NCBI GenBank assembly: GCA_963764345.1
Contig: CAVXSF010000021.1
Location: 43,027 to 107,026, forward strand
From: DASQZK01 sp963764345
GTDB taxonomy: Bacteria; Bacteroidota; Bacteroidia; Bacteroidales; GCA-2748055
Direction of reading: 5' to 3'
Length of the DNA stretch: 64,000 nucleotides
Every line of letters begins with the position of its first letter. Position 1 is the stretch's first letter. Position numbers and translations under genes: made by a program. Of the stretch, positions 53,728 to 64,000 are shown piece by piece. The notes beneath the pieces were generated by a model. The model worked only from the letters and a program-made list of their open reading frames with translations, was not told the DNA's origin and made no database searches.

Positions 53728-56113
53728 TTACTGCTTTTCTTTTTCCAGAATTCTAAATGATTCTGTGACCTGATTTCCGTCTTCATCAACAAGGGTGAGT
53801 ATGTGCGATCCGGCTAAAGGACATAAGGCAACCTGATGAAAATCCACCGTCCTTCCAACAAACTGGTCATCGATGCTCCAAAAAATGGTTTTCCCGGGAT
53901 GACGGTGGGCTGCTTCGAAGATGACCTTACCCCGGGTTCCATCAAGCTCCTTTGGAATATATATCGAAGCCCCCGGATCCGGGTATACGATTTCAATTTG
54001 CGGAATATCATCGTCTTTACGGCAACCTTCCATCAGAGGTGGAACCGTTTGGTATTCAGGATGACTCTTGTGATAATACCATTCCTCTGAGGGGGGAAGA
54101 ATAAACCAGGTCTGGTGAATCATATCATCGGGATCGCAGCAGGTTGCGGTAACCCGGAACTTCCTGTTCTTACCCAGATGTACAACCTGGTGAAACGGGC
54201 AGGGAGGTGTATGTAACCCGGAAACAGGAATCCATGCCGTGTCAATGTCTTCACAAAACCTTCCCGGCCGGTACCCACTCTGGCTGCAAATATCCGTTCT
54301 CACCAGATCATCGTATGGGATGTCAAACCAGCCCGTTTCCGGGAGGAGGTGAAAAATTTCAAACAGAACAGGGGCTGCAGTATTGAGGCCGGTAAGCCCG
54401 GGCCGTCCTTCTCCATCTGCGTTTCCTGTCCATACAGAAACAACATACTTTGGAGTAATGCCAACGGCCCAGCCATCCCGAAAACCAAAGCTTGTTCCCG
54501 TTTTCCATGCAACCTTTCTGGATCCGTTGAAAAATTCCCAGCCGCTTTCCGAATCGGGCCGGTGTACTTCCCTCAAAGCCTGAAATGTGAGCCAGATTGG
54601 TCCGGCACCAAGACGGCCCTGGTCATACCCCTTTCCTTTGATGAGCCGGTCATGACCCTGATCCGGCTCCTGGAGAACCGGAGCATGCCAATCCTCTTCA
54701 AAATACTGGCCGCCATATGTATTAAAGTGATTCAGAACCCTTGCCAGACTTGAATATACTCCGGCCAGTTCCCAAAGATTAACTTCTGCTCCTCCAAGGA
54801 TCAGGCTGAGGCCATAGTGATCCGGAGAAAAGCGAATGGTCGTAAAACCAAGTTCCCGGAGGTCGTGGTGAAAACGCTCATTTCCATACCGGTATAACAT
54901 TCTGACAGCAGGGACATTTAATGAGCGGAAAAGTGCTGTTGAAGCCGGTACAGCTCCGTCATACTCACGGTTGTAGTTTTTTGGACTATAACTACCATAA
55001 TTTGTTGGAATATCCGGGATCAGCGTATTGGGAAGGATTTCCCCCCGGTATAGCATTTCAGCATATAAAAAGGGCTTTAAAATACTTCCCGAACTTCTTG
55101 GAGACATCACCACATCCACATCACCTCCATATTCAGGGTGTGAAGGGTTCCTGATATTTCCCGCATATGCCAGTACCTCTCCTGTTTCTACATTTACTAC
55201 CAGACATGCAGCATTATGTATCCGATTACTGTATAACTTATCGCCCTGCCGCTCAATAATACGAGTTCACCTTTTCCTGCAGGTTTGCATCAAGCGTGGT
55301 CGTAATACGCTGTTCTGCATGCTCAAAAAACAGTCTTTCAGCAAGATGGTAAGCATGGTTGGGAAGTTTATGCGAACGATCGGGAAGGGGCTCTGTTAGG
55401 GAAAGCTCATAGGTTACCCTGTCAATGAGGTGCCTGGAATAAAGCTTTTTCAACAAAAAATTACGCTTGTTGAGAAGTCGTTCCCTGTTTTTCCCTGGGT
55501 AGATAAGGGCTGGTGCATTAGGCAATACAGCCAGGGTTGCTGTTTCGGCCCAGGAAAGTGACGACGGATCCCGGCCGAAATATCGCCAGGCGGCAGCATC
55601 AAGTCCGACAATATTACCCCCGAAAGGGGCATTGGTGGAATATAACCTGAGAATGTCCTTTTTGCTGTATCTCAATTCCAGGCGCAGGGAAAGCACTGTT
55701 TCAACGAGCTTTTCATAAATCGTCCTTGCTTTTCCTTTCCTCGAAAGCCGGATCACCTGCATACTGATCGTGCTTCCGCCACTTATAATTTTTCCCGAAT
55801 ATATATTCTGAATCGCAGCCCTGGCAATAGATAGGGGATTGATGCCCGGATGAAGGTAAAAATATTCATCTTCGAATAATCGTATACATTCTCCGAATTT
55901 ATAGGGAATACTGTCAGGTTCTGGGAAACGCCATTGTTCGTCTGAAGCAATATGAGCCCCGACCAGCTCTCCCGTCCGGTCATAGATGACGGTTGAAAAA
56001 GAATCTTGAAATAGTGGTTTCGGGAGACAAAACCAAAATCCCAAAGTGATCATGACCAGTAAAAGGATCACTTTCCCTGGTCTGTAATCCTTTAACTTCC
56101 TGTAGATTTTCAT
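53728..56113 (-). CDS. pbpC: Penicillin-binding protein 1C (frameshifted)
   Basis: Class A PBP of the PbpC type. The first frame (from 56113) has a membrane anchor and the GT51 glycosyltransferase domain (FEDEYFYLHPGINPLSIARA, SGGSTISMQVIRLSRK, LELRYSKKDILRLYSTNAPF). The frame changes at about 55255-55262 by one extra base; the second has the transpeptidase with SSGSILKPF (catalytic SxxK), WKTGTSFGFRDGWAVG (KTGT) and a C-terminal BiPBP_C domain. Restored length is about 790 residues. PbpC with an alpha-2-macroglobulin nearby is a known genetic pair; here a lipoprotein/barrel pair lies between them. Confidence 0.92.
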
Positions 56114-56400
56114 AGTTGCGCGACCTGCTGCAAATATAATGATCTGTTTCTAATCCAAACGGACTTCCTCTATTTTCAATGGAATACTGCCTTAATGATC
56201 AATCCGGATGCAGATCCCATTGTACAATTTGCGTTTCGTTCTGGTCCGGTCATGGGCGTGTTAATTGGAGCATCTGATTTATTTTGATACCTGGGTGAAC
56301 TAGATAAGCTTTTTTAACGTTTTTATTTCACAACCTTATTGATCTGTTTTCATTTCTGTGATCAACGAAGACAACCCTTTCCGGCAGTTTTATTATTCTA

Positions 56401-58047
56401 ATGAATATCCGGGCTATGACTGGTCACTCTATACATAAAGCAGTACTTCTTATAACATCTGCAATCCTCTTATTTTTACTGGCATGCGTAAAAGAAAGGA
56501 TAGATACAGCCAAAATTAATGATTCTCCTGAATTCAAAGCTGACATAGCAGCTCCAATTGGATTTTTAAATTTGAATATCAGAAGTTTTGTGAGGGATCC
56601 AGATGCTGTTGTACGACCCAATGCCGATAAAATAGTCACATTGTTTTATTCCGATTCTGTTACCTCACCGAAAGCCGGGTCACTTTTTCGGATCGATCCA
56701 ATCATGTATGCCATTGACCTGGTAAACGAAACCGGCAATCCCATCGACCTTTCTTCGGGGGGATTTTCGGAGGAACTGGACCTTATGTTGCCGCTAACCA
56801 TAAATGATGACGGGGCTGATACGCAAATAGACAGCCTGACCGTATTAAAAGGGGAAATCAGGGCAATAAATCCCGATTTGCCTCTTCAGGGTCAGAGTGT
56901 AAAACTTGTTTTTCCTGAGACGAGAAAAAACAACCAGCCGGTTTTCATACAGCTGGATAATACCGGGAATGCTCTAACGCAATCCCTTGATGGCAGTTTG
57001 ATCAGGATAATAAAAGAAGGTGATTCCGGAAATATGGTACCTTGCCATCTTTCCCTCTCCATACCGGAACAAAGCAGAATTGTTGAACCTGGAGACTTAC
57101 TTGCGAAATTTGATTTACTCTTCACCGTAGATCAATGGGGCTTACTATTCGGATACTCCAGTGGAAGAACGTTCGATCTTCCTCTTCGCTCCTTTAATAT
57201 AACCTACGACACTGAGTTGCCTGGCGGGGAATATTCTTTTTCTAATCCGCAGCTCCTGATTACTTCTGATAATTCTTATGGATTACCCGTTGGACTGGGT
57301 TTCCGTACTTTCAGCATCTTTACCCGGGATCTTGGAATCCAGGAGGTTTCCGGCACGACCTTCCCCAGGGTACCGGATTATTTGTTTCTTAAATATTCTG
57401 CATCGCCTGAGTCTTTAATTCCTGAACATGATGTTACTGTCTTTGATAAGACGAATTCCAACATGGTCAGTCTAATTTCCAACGTTGCCAGAACGATTAT
57501 TTATCAACCTGTTCTTAAAATTTCAGGGGATAATCAAGCATCCGGGAACTTCATCAGTGCAAGCAGCAAACTTGATATCAAGGTGGATCTTCAATTGCCA
57601 TTTTCCGGTTATGCCGGTTATATCGGATTGTCAGATACAATGGCATTCAATCCGTCAGATTTTAATATCCCTATGAAAGAGGATGTTACAAAGGTCATTT
57701 TCAATGTATACTTTGAAAACTCCTTTCCTGCCGACATGGATGTTCAGCTTTTTCTGACCGATGAAAACCTCAATATCACAGATACGTTATTTACCCGGCC
57801 GGTAGTCATCAGCGGAGCAGATCCTACCGAATTTTGGCAGGAAATACCTCCTGAAAAAACCGGATCTGTTTATTCAGAAGTATCTCCTGATATTATACCC
57901 ATCCTTAAAAGAACAAAGTACATTATTGCCACGGGTAAATTTAACACGATCAACCCGAACACAATTGTAAATATATTTGATAATCAGGCGCTTTTATTAA
58001 AAATGGGAGTAATTTTTACCATTGATACCGGTACAGGCAGTAACTAA
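56401..58047 (+). CDS. Lipoprotein of unknown function
   Basis: A 548-residue exported lipoprotein: the signal sequence ends at LLFLLACVKE with a lipobox cysteine near residue 29. The rest is beta-rich with repeated patterns of alternating hydrophobics (for example LNLNIRSFVRDPDA and FNITYDTELPGGEYSFSNP) and no enzyme motif. It is probably exposed at the outer membrane. It is read in the same direction as the DUF5723-like barrel gene that follows within 50 bp, so the two may work together. The start at 56401 is an ATG; another in-frame ATG at 56416 would shorten the signal slightly. Confidence 0.65.
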   Translation: MNIRAMTGHSIHKAVLLITSAILLFLLACVKERIDTAKINDSPEFKADIAAPIGFLNLNIRSFVRDPDAVVRPNADKIVTLFYSDSVTSPKAGSLFRIDPIMYAIDLVNETGNPIDLSSGGFSEELDLMLPLTINDDGADTQIDSLTVLKGEIRAINPDLPLQGQSVKLVFPETRKNNQPVFIQLDNTGNALTQSLDGSLIRIIKEGDSGNMVPCHLSLSIPEQSRIVEPGDLLAKFDLLFTVDQWGLLFGYSSGRTFDLPLRSFNITYDTELPGGEYSFSNPQLLITSDNSYGLPVGLGFRTFSIFTRDLGIQEVSGTTFPRVPDYLFLKYSASPESLIPEHDVTVFDKTNSNMVSLISNVARTIIYQPVLKISGDNQASGNFISASSKLDIKVDLQLPFSGYAGYIGLSDTMAFNPSDFNIPMKEDVTKVIFNVYFENSFPADMDVQLFLTDENLNITDTLFTRPVVISGADPTEFWQEIPPEKTGSVYSEVSPDIIPILKRTKYIIATGKFNTINPNTIVNIFDNQALLLKMGVIFTIDTGTGSN

Positions 58048-58096
58048 ATCCACTCATCAGACTGGAGACCTGATTTTGATTCCCGGAAGGATCAGA

Positions 58097-59555
58097 TTGA
58101 GGGTGTTTATTTGTTTCTTGTTTCTGCTCCGGCCCTTCTTTTTGGCAGTGGGTCAGGATAAAACACAATACAATCTTTTCAGTGTTCCTCAAACCATAAA
58201 CCTTAATCCTGCCCTGCAAATTAAGTGTGATCATTTTATCCTGTTACCGGCAATTTCCGAGATTCAATTTTTTTACAGAAACAATGGTTTTTCCTGGAAT
58301 CAGATAGCTACCGCAACAAACAGATCCGTTGGAGATTCTCTTGAAATTAATCCTGACCGTCTTTCAAAAGTCCTGGGAAAAAGAAATCAGATCCGGGTTG
58401 GCACAGGCCTTGGCTTGTTTGGTTTTGGATTCCGTTCCGGCAAATGGTACTTTTCGGTTAACGCTTCAAACCGGTCTTCATTCCTTGCGTCATTTCCCCG
58501 CGATCTGATTGACGCAAGAGACGGTAACTGGGATCTGACAACAAATACTCCCCGCCAGATAAATCTGAATGGCCTGGGCATCCATTTTATTGATTATACG
58601 GAATTCGCATTTGGGGCATCTAAGAAAGTCTTTAATGGTTTGTATTTGGGGGGAAGGATCAAAGTTCTCTTCGGTGCTGCGCACATTCAAACCAAAAGTC
58701 CGGGAATCAGTCTTACCACAACAGCTTCACCCATTGAAATAATGGGCCGTTCTGATATTTTACTCAGATCCTCGCTTCCACTGACGCTAACGTATAATCG
58801 GAATGGCTTTGTAAATAAAGTCGACTCACCGGTAACGCAATTTGGTGATATTATACCCTATTTTTTTTCCGGAAACTACGGAGGTGCAATTGATGCAGGA
58901 GTAATTTACGAATACGACAGTCAACTCACATTATCTGCCAGCATCCTCGACCTCGGCCTGATCAGATGGAGGAAAAATATTAATGTTCTGAATCAGAATG
59001 AGACATTTGTTTTCAGTGGATTTGATCTCAACAATTATTTGCGTAACGGCTCCCAAACGGATTTGCTTCAGGCATTCAAGGATAGTATAACGGACAATTT
59101 CCGGCTGTCTAACTCTACATGCACCTTATTTTGCTTTTATTCCGGCCCGATTATTTGCCTCCGCTGAGTACAGGCTGAATGGTTTGGTTCAAGTGGCCGG
59201 AATTTTTGAGGCCGAATGGTTGAGCGGACGATTATCACCCGGATTAACGCTAACATCCATTCTAAAACCTTTGGATGCGCTTACTTTTTCACTTAGCTAC
59301 TCACTTATGGACAGAGCATACGATGATATCGGCTTCAGTGTGGTAGCCGGACAAAATAACATCCAATTTTATTTTGTGACAGATAAAATCCCTGTTTCCT
59401 ATGTCAAGGATAAAAACACCGGCTTGTTTTGGCCCTATAGTGCCCGCACGCTCAATTTTCGATTAGGGATTAATATTCTTTTTGGCTGCGAAAACAATAA
59501 CAGACCCGGGTACAGGCCGCGTGGGCGTTCAAAATACTGTCCGGCTTACCGTTAA
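58097..59555 (+). CDS. DUF5723-like outer-membrane beta-barrel protein (frameshifted)
   Basis: The product has a signal peptide (VFICFLFLLRPFFLAVGQ) and then repeated amphipathic strands with the Bacteroidota barrel pattern SVPQTINLNPAL near the start and RTLNFRLGINILFG at the end. The frame breaks at about 59105-59120, where one extra base must be removed; the second frame reads FASAEYRLNGLVQVAG and continues to 59555. I prefer the TTG start at 58097, preceded by ggaagg; the open frame extends to 58022, where it would overlap the lipoprotein gene. Function is unknown; the family relates to PorP/SprF-type membrane proteins. Confidence 0.7.
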
Positions 59556-59577
59556 AATGGAAACACCTCATGTTCAG

Positions 59578-62500
59578 CTACTGACCTGGTGAAAATATTT
59601 CTACCCATTTTCCAGGTACCAGCGCCGAAATGTCATTTCTGTACATGGCCTCGCAGGAAATACCGGGCAGATAAAACTTTCCTTTATACGCAGCAGTAAG
59701 TTTAAGTGCAAAATGCCGGCTTTTCCGTGAAAGGAGATCGAAGTAACTATAAACCCTGTCATCTCTGATATCCATATAATCCGGAGAGTCAAAATCGCCG
59801 ATCGAAGTACTGAACATTCGGGTATTTTGAATTTCCCATCCGGACGGAAATATCTGCGTTAAAGCCAGGTTGTGATAATTACCCAGGGTGCCTGGATTAC
59901 GTTATAGTCACAATGGCCAGGAAGTCCTTCCCCTGCTCAAGCCGGTCTACATTCAGGGCAGAACCGTCCATATTCTTGTATTCAATGTCCATGATTAGAT
60001 TTTTTGCAAGCGCCTGCTCTTTTCCTGCAAGTGGTGTTCCGGCCATACTGAGCCTGATAAACAGGGTGCCTTTTCCTTTGTTGGTAACTTTAACTGAACT
60101 GCTTTCCAAATTTTCAAAGTCTTTTTGTATTTCCGAAACCGGATGATTTGTGGCTACATGCTCTGATTTTTCGTTTTGAAAGGTAAAGTCATAGTCCAGT
60201 GCATTACTGGTTTTATCCTTACCCAGGAATTCAGAAATTGCGAGCAATGCATAGGCGGTGGACTGTGTATTAAACCAATCGTCGCTGCTCAGTTTTTCCG
60301 AAATATACTGAATAATGGGAACCGCTTCGTCACGATAGCCAAGGAGATTCATGGTCTCAAGTATCATTGCCTTATCGCGTAAGCCCGATCCGAAAGTATA
60401 TTCCGTCTGGTATACCTGATCGACCTGTGTGGAAGCTGAACGGACCATATCCGCGGCCATTTCATGTTGTCCGGCCAAAGCATATGCTGCAGCAAGTCGC
60501 CATTTGGCCAAATGATCCAGATCAGGTATTTCACGAAGTCTGTTCATGGATCCCAGCTCTGGTTCCCCGGCAAGGGCCAATGTATACAGGCGGTAAGCCT
60601 GGATAAGTTCAAACTGTTTATTTTGCCAGTTATCCAGATTGCCCGAAAGTCTCCAGTTGCGGGCTGTTTTTCTCTGATATTTAGCCCATTTGGAAAGCCA
60701 GGCTTCAGGCACATCAAAACCGTGATCTTTTGCTTCAAGGAGAAAGTGGCCGGCATAACAGGAACCCCATTCACTTTCAGTTCCTGAAGAAGGCCAGTAT
60801 CCAAAACCACCGGAAGGCAAAATAAATTTCCCGAGTTTATCAATCGCTGCTTTAATATTCGTGGTGGTTACCTGTTTATTCCACCCCTTTAGATCGACCA
60901 CATTTTCAAGAAACAGCTGGGGAAAGGCTGCAGAAGTGACCTGCTCAATGCACCCGTGAGGGTATTGGAGAAGATATTTCAGCCTCCGCCCGAAATCCAT
61001 AGGGGGTATGGATGAAACTTCAAGGATGCCCTTGTTCGTGCCCGCCATTCCCGGCAGAGTGCAGGATTTATTCCAACTTTGACCGGGATCAGCAACACCA
61101 TAAACAAAATCTGTAATCTCAGGATTTGGTGATCTGATTTCAAGTTCTGTTTCAGTATAGGCCGTTTCTTTTCCAGATTTGACTTTCACCCGAATCTTAC
61201 CAACACCGGTTTGATTTTTTACCTGTACCGGGAAATCAAAAATTTGATCCCCTGTTCTTTCAAACCTCACTCTTCTTGTCGTTTCAGGGATATCGAATAT
61301 GTCGCTTGCTTCAATGCTGATGTCAACATCCTTTATATTTTCTTCCAATGCAAATACCGTGACCGGCAGACTTACCTGCTCTCCCGGGGCAAGAACCCGG
61401 GGAAGGGTAGATAGTACCATAAGTGGTTTTCTAACCGGTACTGCTTTTTCTGCACTTGCCATAGGCCCCATCATGGGCTGCAACGACCATTGTCCTTACT
61501 GAACCGATATAATTTGGGATACTGATTTTGTGAATGTTTTCTGCACCGGCTTTTAGTTGGAAAGGGCCAAGGAATCGGACAACAGGAGGGAAGCGGTTGG
61601 CTTTTTTTTGCGGGTTGACGGCTTCTTTATCTTCACCTCCGCCAATACTGAAAACTCCGTCCATCCGGCCTCCATATGCTCCCAGAACATAGTTGTAAAG
61701 ATCAAACGTTTTTACACCAAGTGCCTCACGGGCATAAAATGTATGCCAGGGATCCGGCGTGACAAACCGGGTAAGATCGAGCAAGCCCTCATCAACCATT
61801 GCAAGGGTGTAGGTCATCTCCTGACCTGACTTTTCGCTTATACGGATTGAAGTTTCAGCCTCAGGGCGTAATATCTCATCCATAAGGATCTGAGGATATA
61901 GGTGAGTCTCCGGGTTCTCAACCATGATGGGGATCACACCATACATTCTTATCGGGAGATCGTTTTTAGTCTGTGCATGTGGCTGTATCAGAGAGACGTT
62001 CACATACACATTCGGCGCCATATTTTTTGTAATCGTAAAATTATACGTGGTTTCGTCTCCCGTAGACTCAAGCCAGTAGTGATCAATCACGGTTGTTCCG
62101 TTTTCAATACTCAGGAAAATCCGCCCGGATGAACTTGTGGGAATCGTTATTTTTGCTGTTTCTCCGACAGTATACGTTGTTTTATCTGAACTGAATGGAA
62201 GTATGCTGGCAGCCTGCGGGTCATTCCTGGACGAGCGGCCTGCATATCCGGGCCAGTCGAAATAGACAATCCTGCTCACTGAATGTCCGCCAAGCGGATC
62301 CCTTACCATAATAAGGAACCTGCCCCAATCAGGATATTTGATTTTCATGCGGAACAGCCCTTTGCCATCAGAACCTGTGCTGACATTAGATTCATATACG
62401 GCTTCGTGGGCAGAGTTACCGGAATAAGAAGCCAGGTTCTCATCGGAGGAACGCCACCACCATTGCCAGTTGAGTTTGTAGACTCTTACATTCAGTTTTT

Positions 62501-64000
62501 TACGACTGACAGGACTGCCGTCTTCGTTCAATGAAACGAGATCGAAGGTTTGCAGCGTATCTGTCAGAAGCATTCCAAAACGGTCACCCTCTGGAGCTTT
62601 TAATCCGAGATATACCGGGTAAGGAGAAAAGGGTATGGAAAATCGGTCAATACTGAAATCCCCGCCCTGTTCGAATACTCTTGTGGTAAAAACAGCATTA
62701 AGCATCCCCTGCGGCTGATCCTGAAGATCCAGGTCAGGCGTGAAAACGGCCTCGCCCAGATCATTGGTTTTTCCTTCGAATATGACTTTTTCGACGGGGC
62801 TGAATGACTTTGAAATATCCCGGAAGGTATAACCGTCATATCCTGTAAAATCCGTGCTTCTATTGGTATAATTCACATCAATACGGGCATTCATGTTCCC
62901 GGCGATTGCTCCGTGCAGCCATTTCACGTTCAATGTTCCTTTAACAGGGTGATTTGTAAAGAGTGTCTTCTCCCCAAAATCGAGGTTAATTTTTAACCGG
63001 TTAGGTTTTACCGTCTCTATTCTAATCGTTTTGAAGAACTTTAACCCACCTATACTCACTGTTGCCTGCCACAATCCTGTCGGATCATCAGGGGAAGTAC
63101 CTGCCGCGAAAACATAAAAGCCGTTAAGCCCGTTCGTGCGGGTGATTTTCTTACGCAATTTGCCACCGGGATCCGACAATTCGAAGATTACAGGATGATC
63201 GTCTGGAATGGCATTCAATTTATCTTCCATAATAAACGATAGGAATATTGTGTCTCCGGGTCTCCAAACACCCCGTTCTCCATAGAGATATCCTTTAACA
63301 CCTTCCTGAGTGTGGGCCCCTGCTACATCAAACTGGCTGAAGGATAAGGCAGAACGTTGATCAAGCCTCAGATAACCCCGTTGATCATCTTTACTGGCTA
63401 CGAGGAGATAGGGCTGGCTTCCCGGATTAATAGTGGCAACACCATGATTATCTGTAGTTAATGATCCAAGTAACTGGTTCTGAAAATTATATATTTCAAG
63501 TTTTACCCCGTCTAGTGGTTCCGTTGTGCGCAGATCGGTGACGGCAAACAAGAGGGATTTATCATCACCTTGTTTTGCAATGATCCCAAAGTTTGAAGCC
63601 AGGACATTTCTGGCAACCTTTCTTTCATAATAGTTATAATAGGAATCTGTGCAGGGATCATTCCGTTCATTCCAATTGTAATCTGCATATTCGTAATCGT
63701 AGTCGTAATAATCGTTCGAGGCATCATAATAAGCAAGATCCCGGTCATCTATGGTTTCAAACGAATCATCATTTTCAGTAAGATCATCCGCATCCTGGCT
63801 CATGTCGGGACATGGAAACAGGGAGTGTTTTTTACGGAAACTCAGTTCAACGCGGTAAATTGCACCCGGATCTGTCTTGATAAGTTTGCTCAGATCCAGG
63901 GAAAAAGCATTCCATTCCCCCAAGTTTACAGGATGTTCCGGGATAAGGTTGATCGTCTTTTTTAGTATCAACCGCCCGGCACGTTTTAGTTCCTCGTTGC
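59578..64000 (-). CDS. Alpha-2-macroglobulin family protein with thioester (5'-truncated, two frameshifts)
   Basis: A bacterial alpha-2-macroglobulin, truncated by the right edge of the window (frame open to 64000). Its MG domains include KGYLYGERGVWRPGDTIFLS and SVRTMVVAAHDGAYG; the thioester motif GCIEQ is intact (Cys codon 60950-60952, Gln codon 60941-60943). The frame shifts at about 61456 and again at about 59899, each with one extra base; the C-terminal 79 residues (FSTSIGDFDSPDYMDIRDDR ... VEIFSPG) lie in the third frame. It should trap attacking proteases and cooperate with PbpC in peptidoglycan repair. Confidence 0.9.

Noticed and set aside
1..64000. CRISPR array, tRNA or rRNA genes, prophage or transposase genes
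   Set aside because: Reading the intergenic regions I saw no regularly spaced direct repeats, no tRNA-like cloverleaf with a TTCGA loop, and no integrase, transposase or phage structural gene. This was done by eye, so a degenerate tRNA could be missed.

Overview
The window reads as a chromosomal piece of a Bacteroidota bacterium, most likely Bacteroidales or Marinilabiliales. Evidence: the gene families (Ig-like lipoprotein with a GGPKDTKPP start, FHS-type sugar permease, DUF4292 lipoprotein, DUF5723-like barrel, Bacteroidota-style alpha-2-macroglobulin with PbpC, hemerythrin/LuxR pair, HMA-like/AraC regulator), several TAnnTTTG -7 promoter elements, and common absence of Shine-Dalgarno sites. 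I see no rRNA, tRNA, CRISPR array, prophage or transposase gene.

Layout. 0-13.8 kb: two SDR enzymes, a tandem universal stress protein, a sugar permease plus ROK kinase, an Ig-like lipoprotein, lgt, a metal permease fused to an HMA domain, gpmA, a CDF transporter, a hemerythrin-like protein with a LuxR-type regulator, and an HMA-like/AraC regulator. 13.9-20.8 kb: a tight co-directional cluster of PqqD-like protein, ATP-grasp ligase, fold-III PLP decarboxylase-like enzyme, urea-transporter/M23-peptidase fusion, TPR/outer-membrane protein and TPR protein. This is the best candidate for an undescribed system, perhaps making and exporting an amino-acid- or peptide-derived molecule across the envelope. 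21-26 kb: coiled-coil protein, glycosyltransferase, hemW, VanZ, Rrf2 regulator, rpiB. 26-51.8 kb: a lower-GC housekeeping block with nadA, a MORN-type repeat protein, ruvB, a Crp regulator, OsmC, pheS, a cyclophilin, a flippase, dut-TPR-DUF4292-EnvC, a HATPase protein, ybeY, mnmG, adenine deaminase, uvrC, a polyprenyl synthase, an ArsR regulator, a QueD-like enzyme, polA and an orphan MoaD/ThiS-like protein. 51.8-64 kb: an S41 protease, PbpC, a lipoprotein plus barrel pair, and a thioester alpha-2-macroglobulin that runs off the right edge.

Two chromosome-scale signals stand out. A near-perfect ParB site (parS) lies between mnmG and the adenine deaminase gene. A 450-bp AT-rich gap between rpiB and nadA carries a cluster of TGTTAATAA-like motifs, and plus-strand genes seem to become G-rich to its right. 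Together they suggest the window is origin-proximal, although dnaA is not in it.

A 166-bp element with perfect 39-bp inverted repeats sits between OsmC and pheS. At least 15 single-base frameshifts interrupt otherwise normal genes between 21 and 64 kb, nearly all as one extra base. That pattern looks more like residual sequencing error than gene decay, so I describe the affected genes as single loci.
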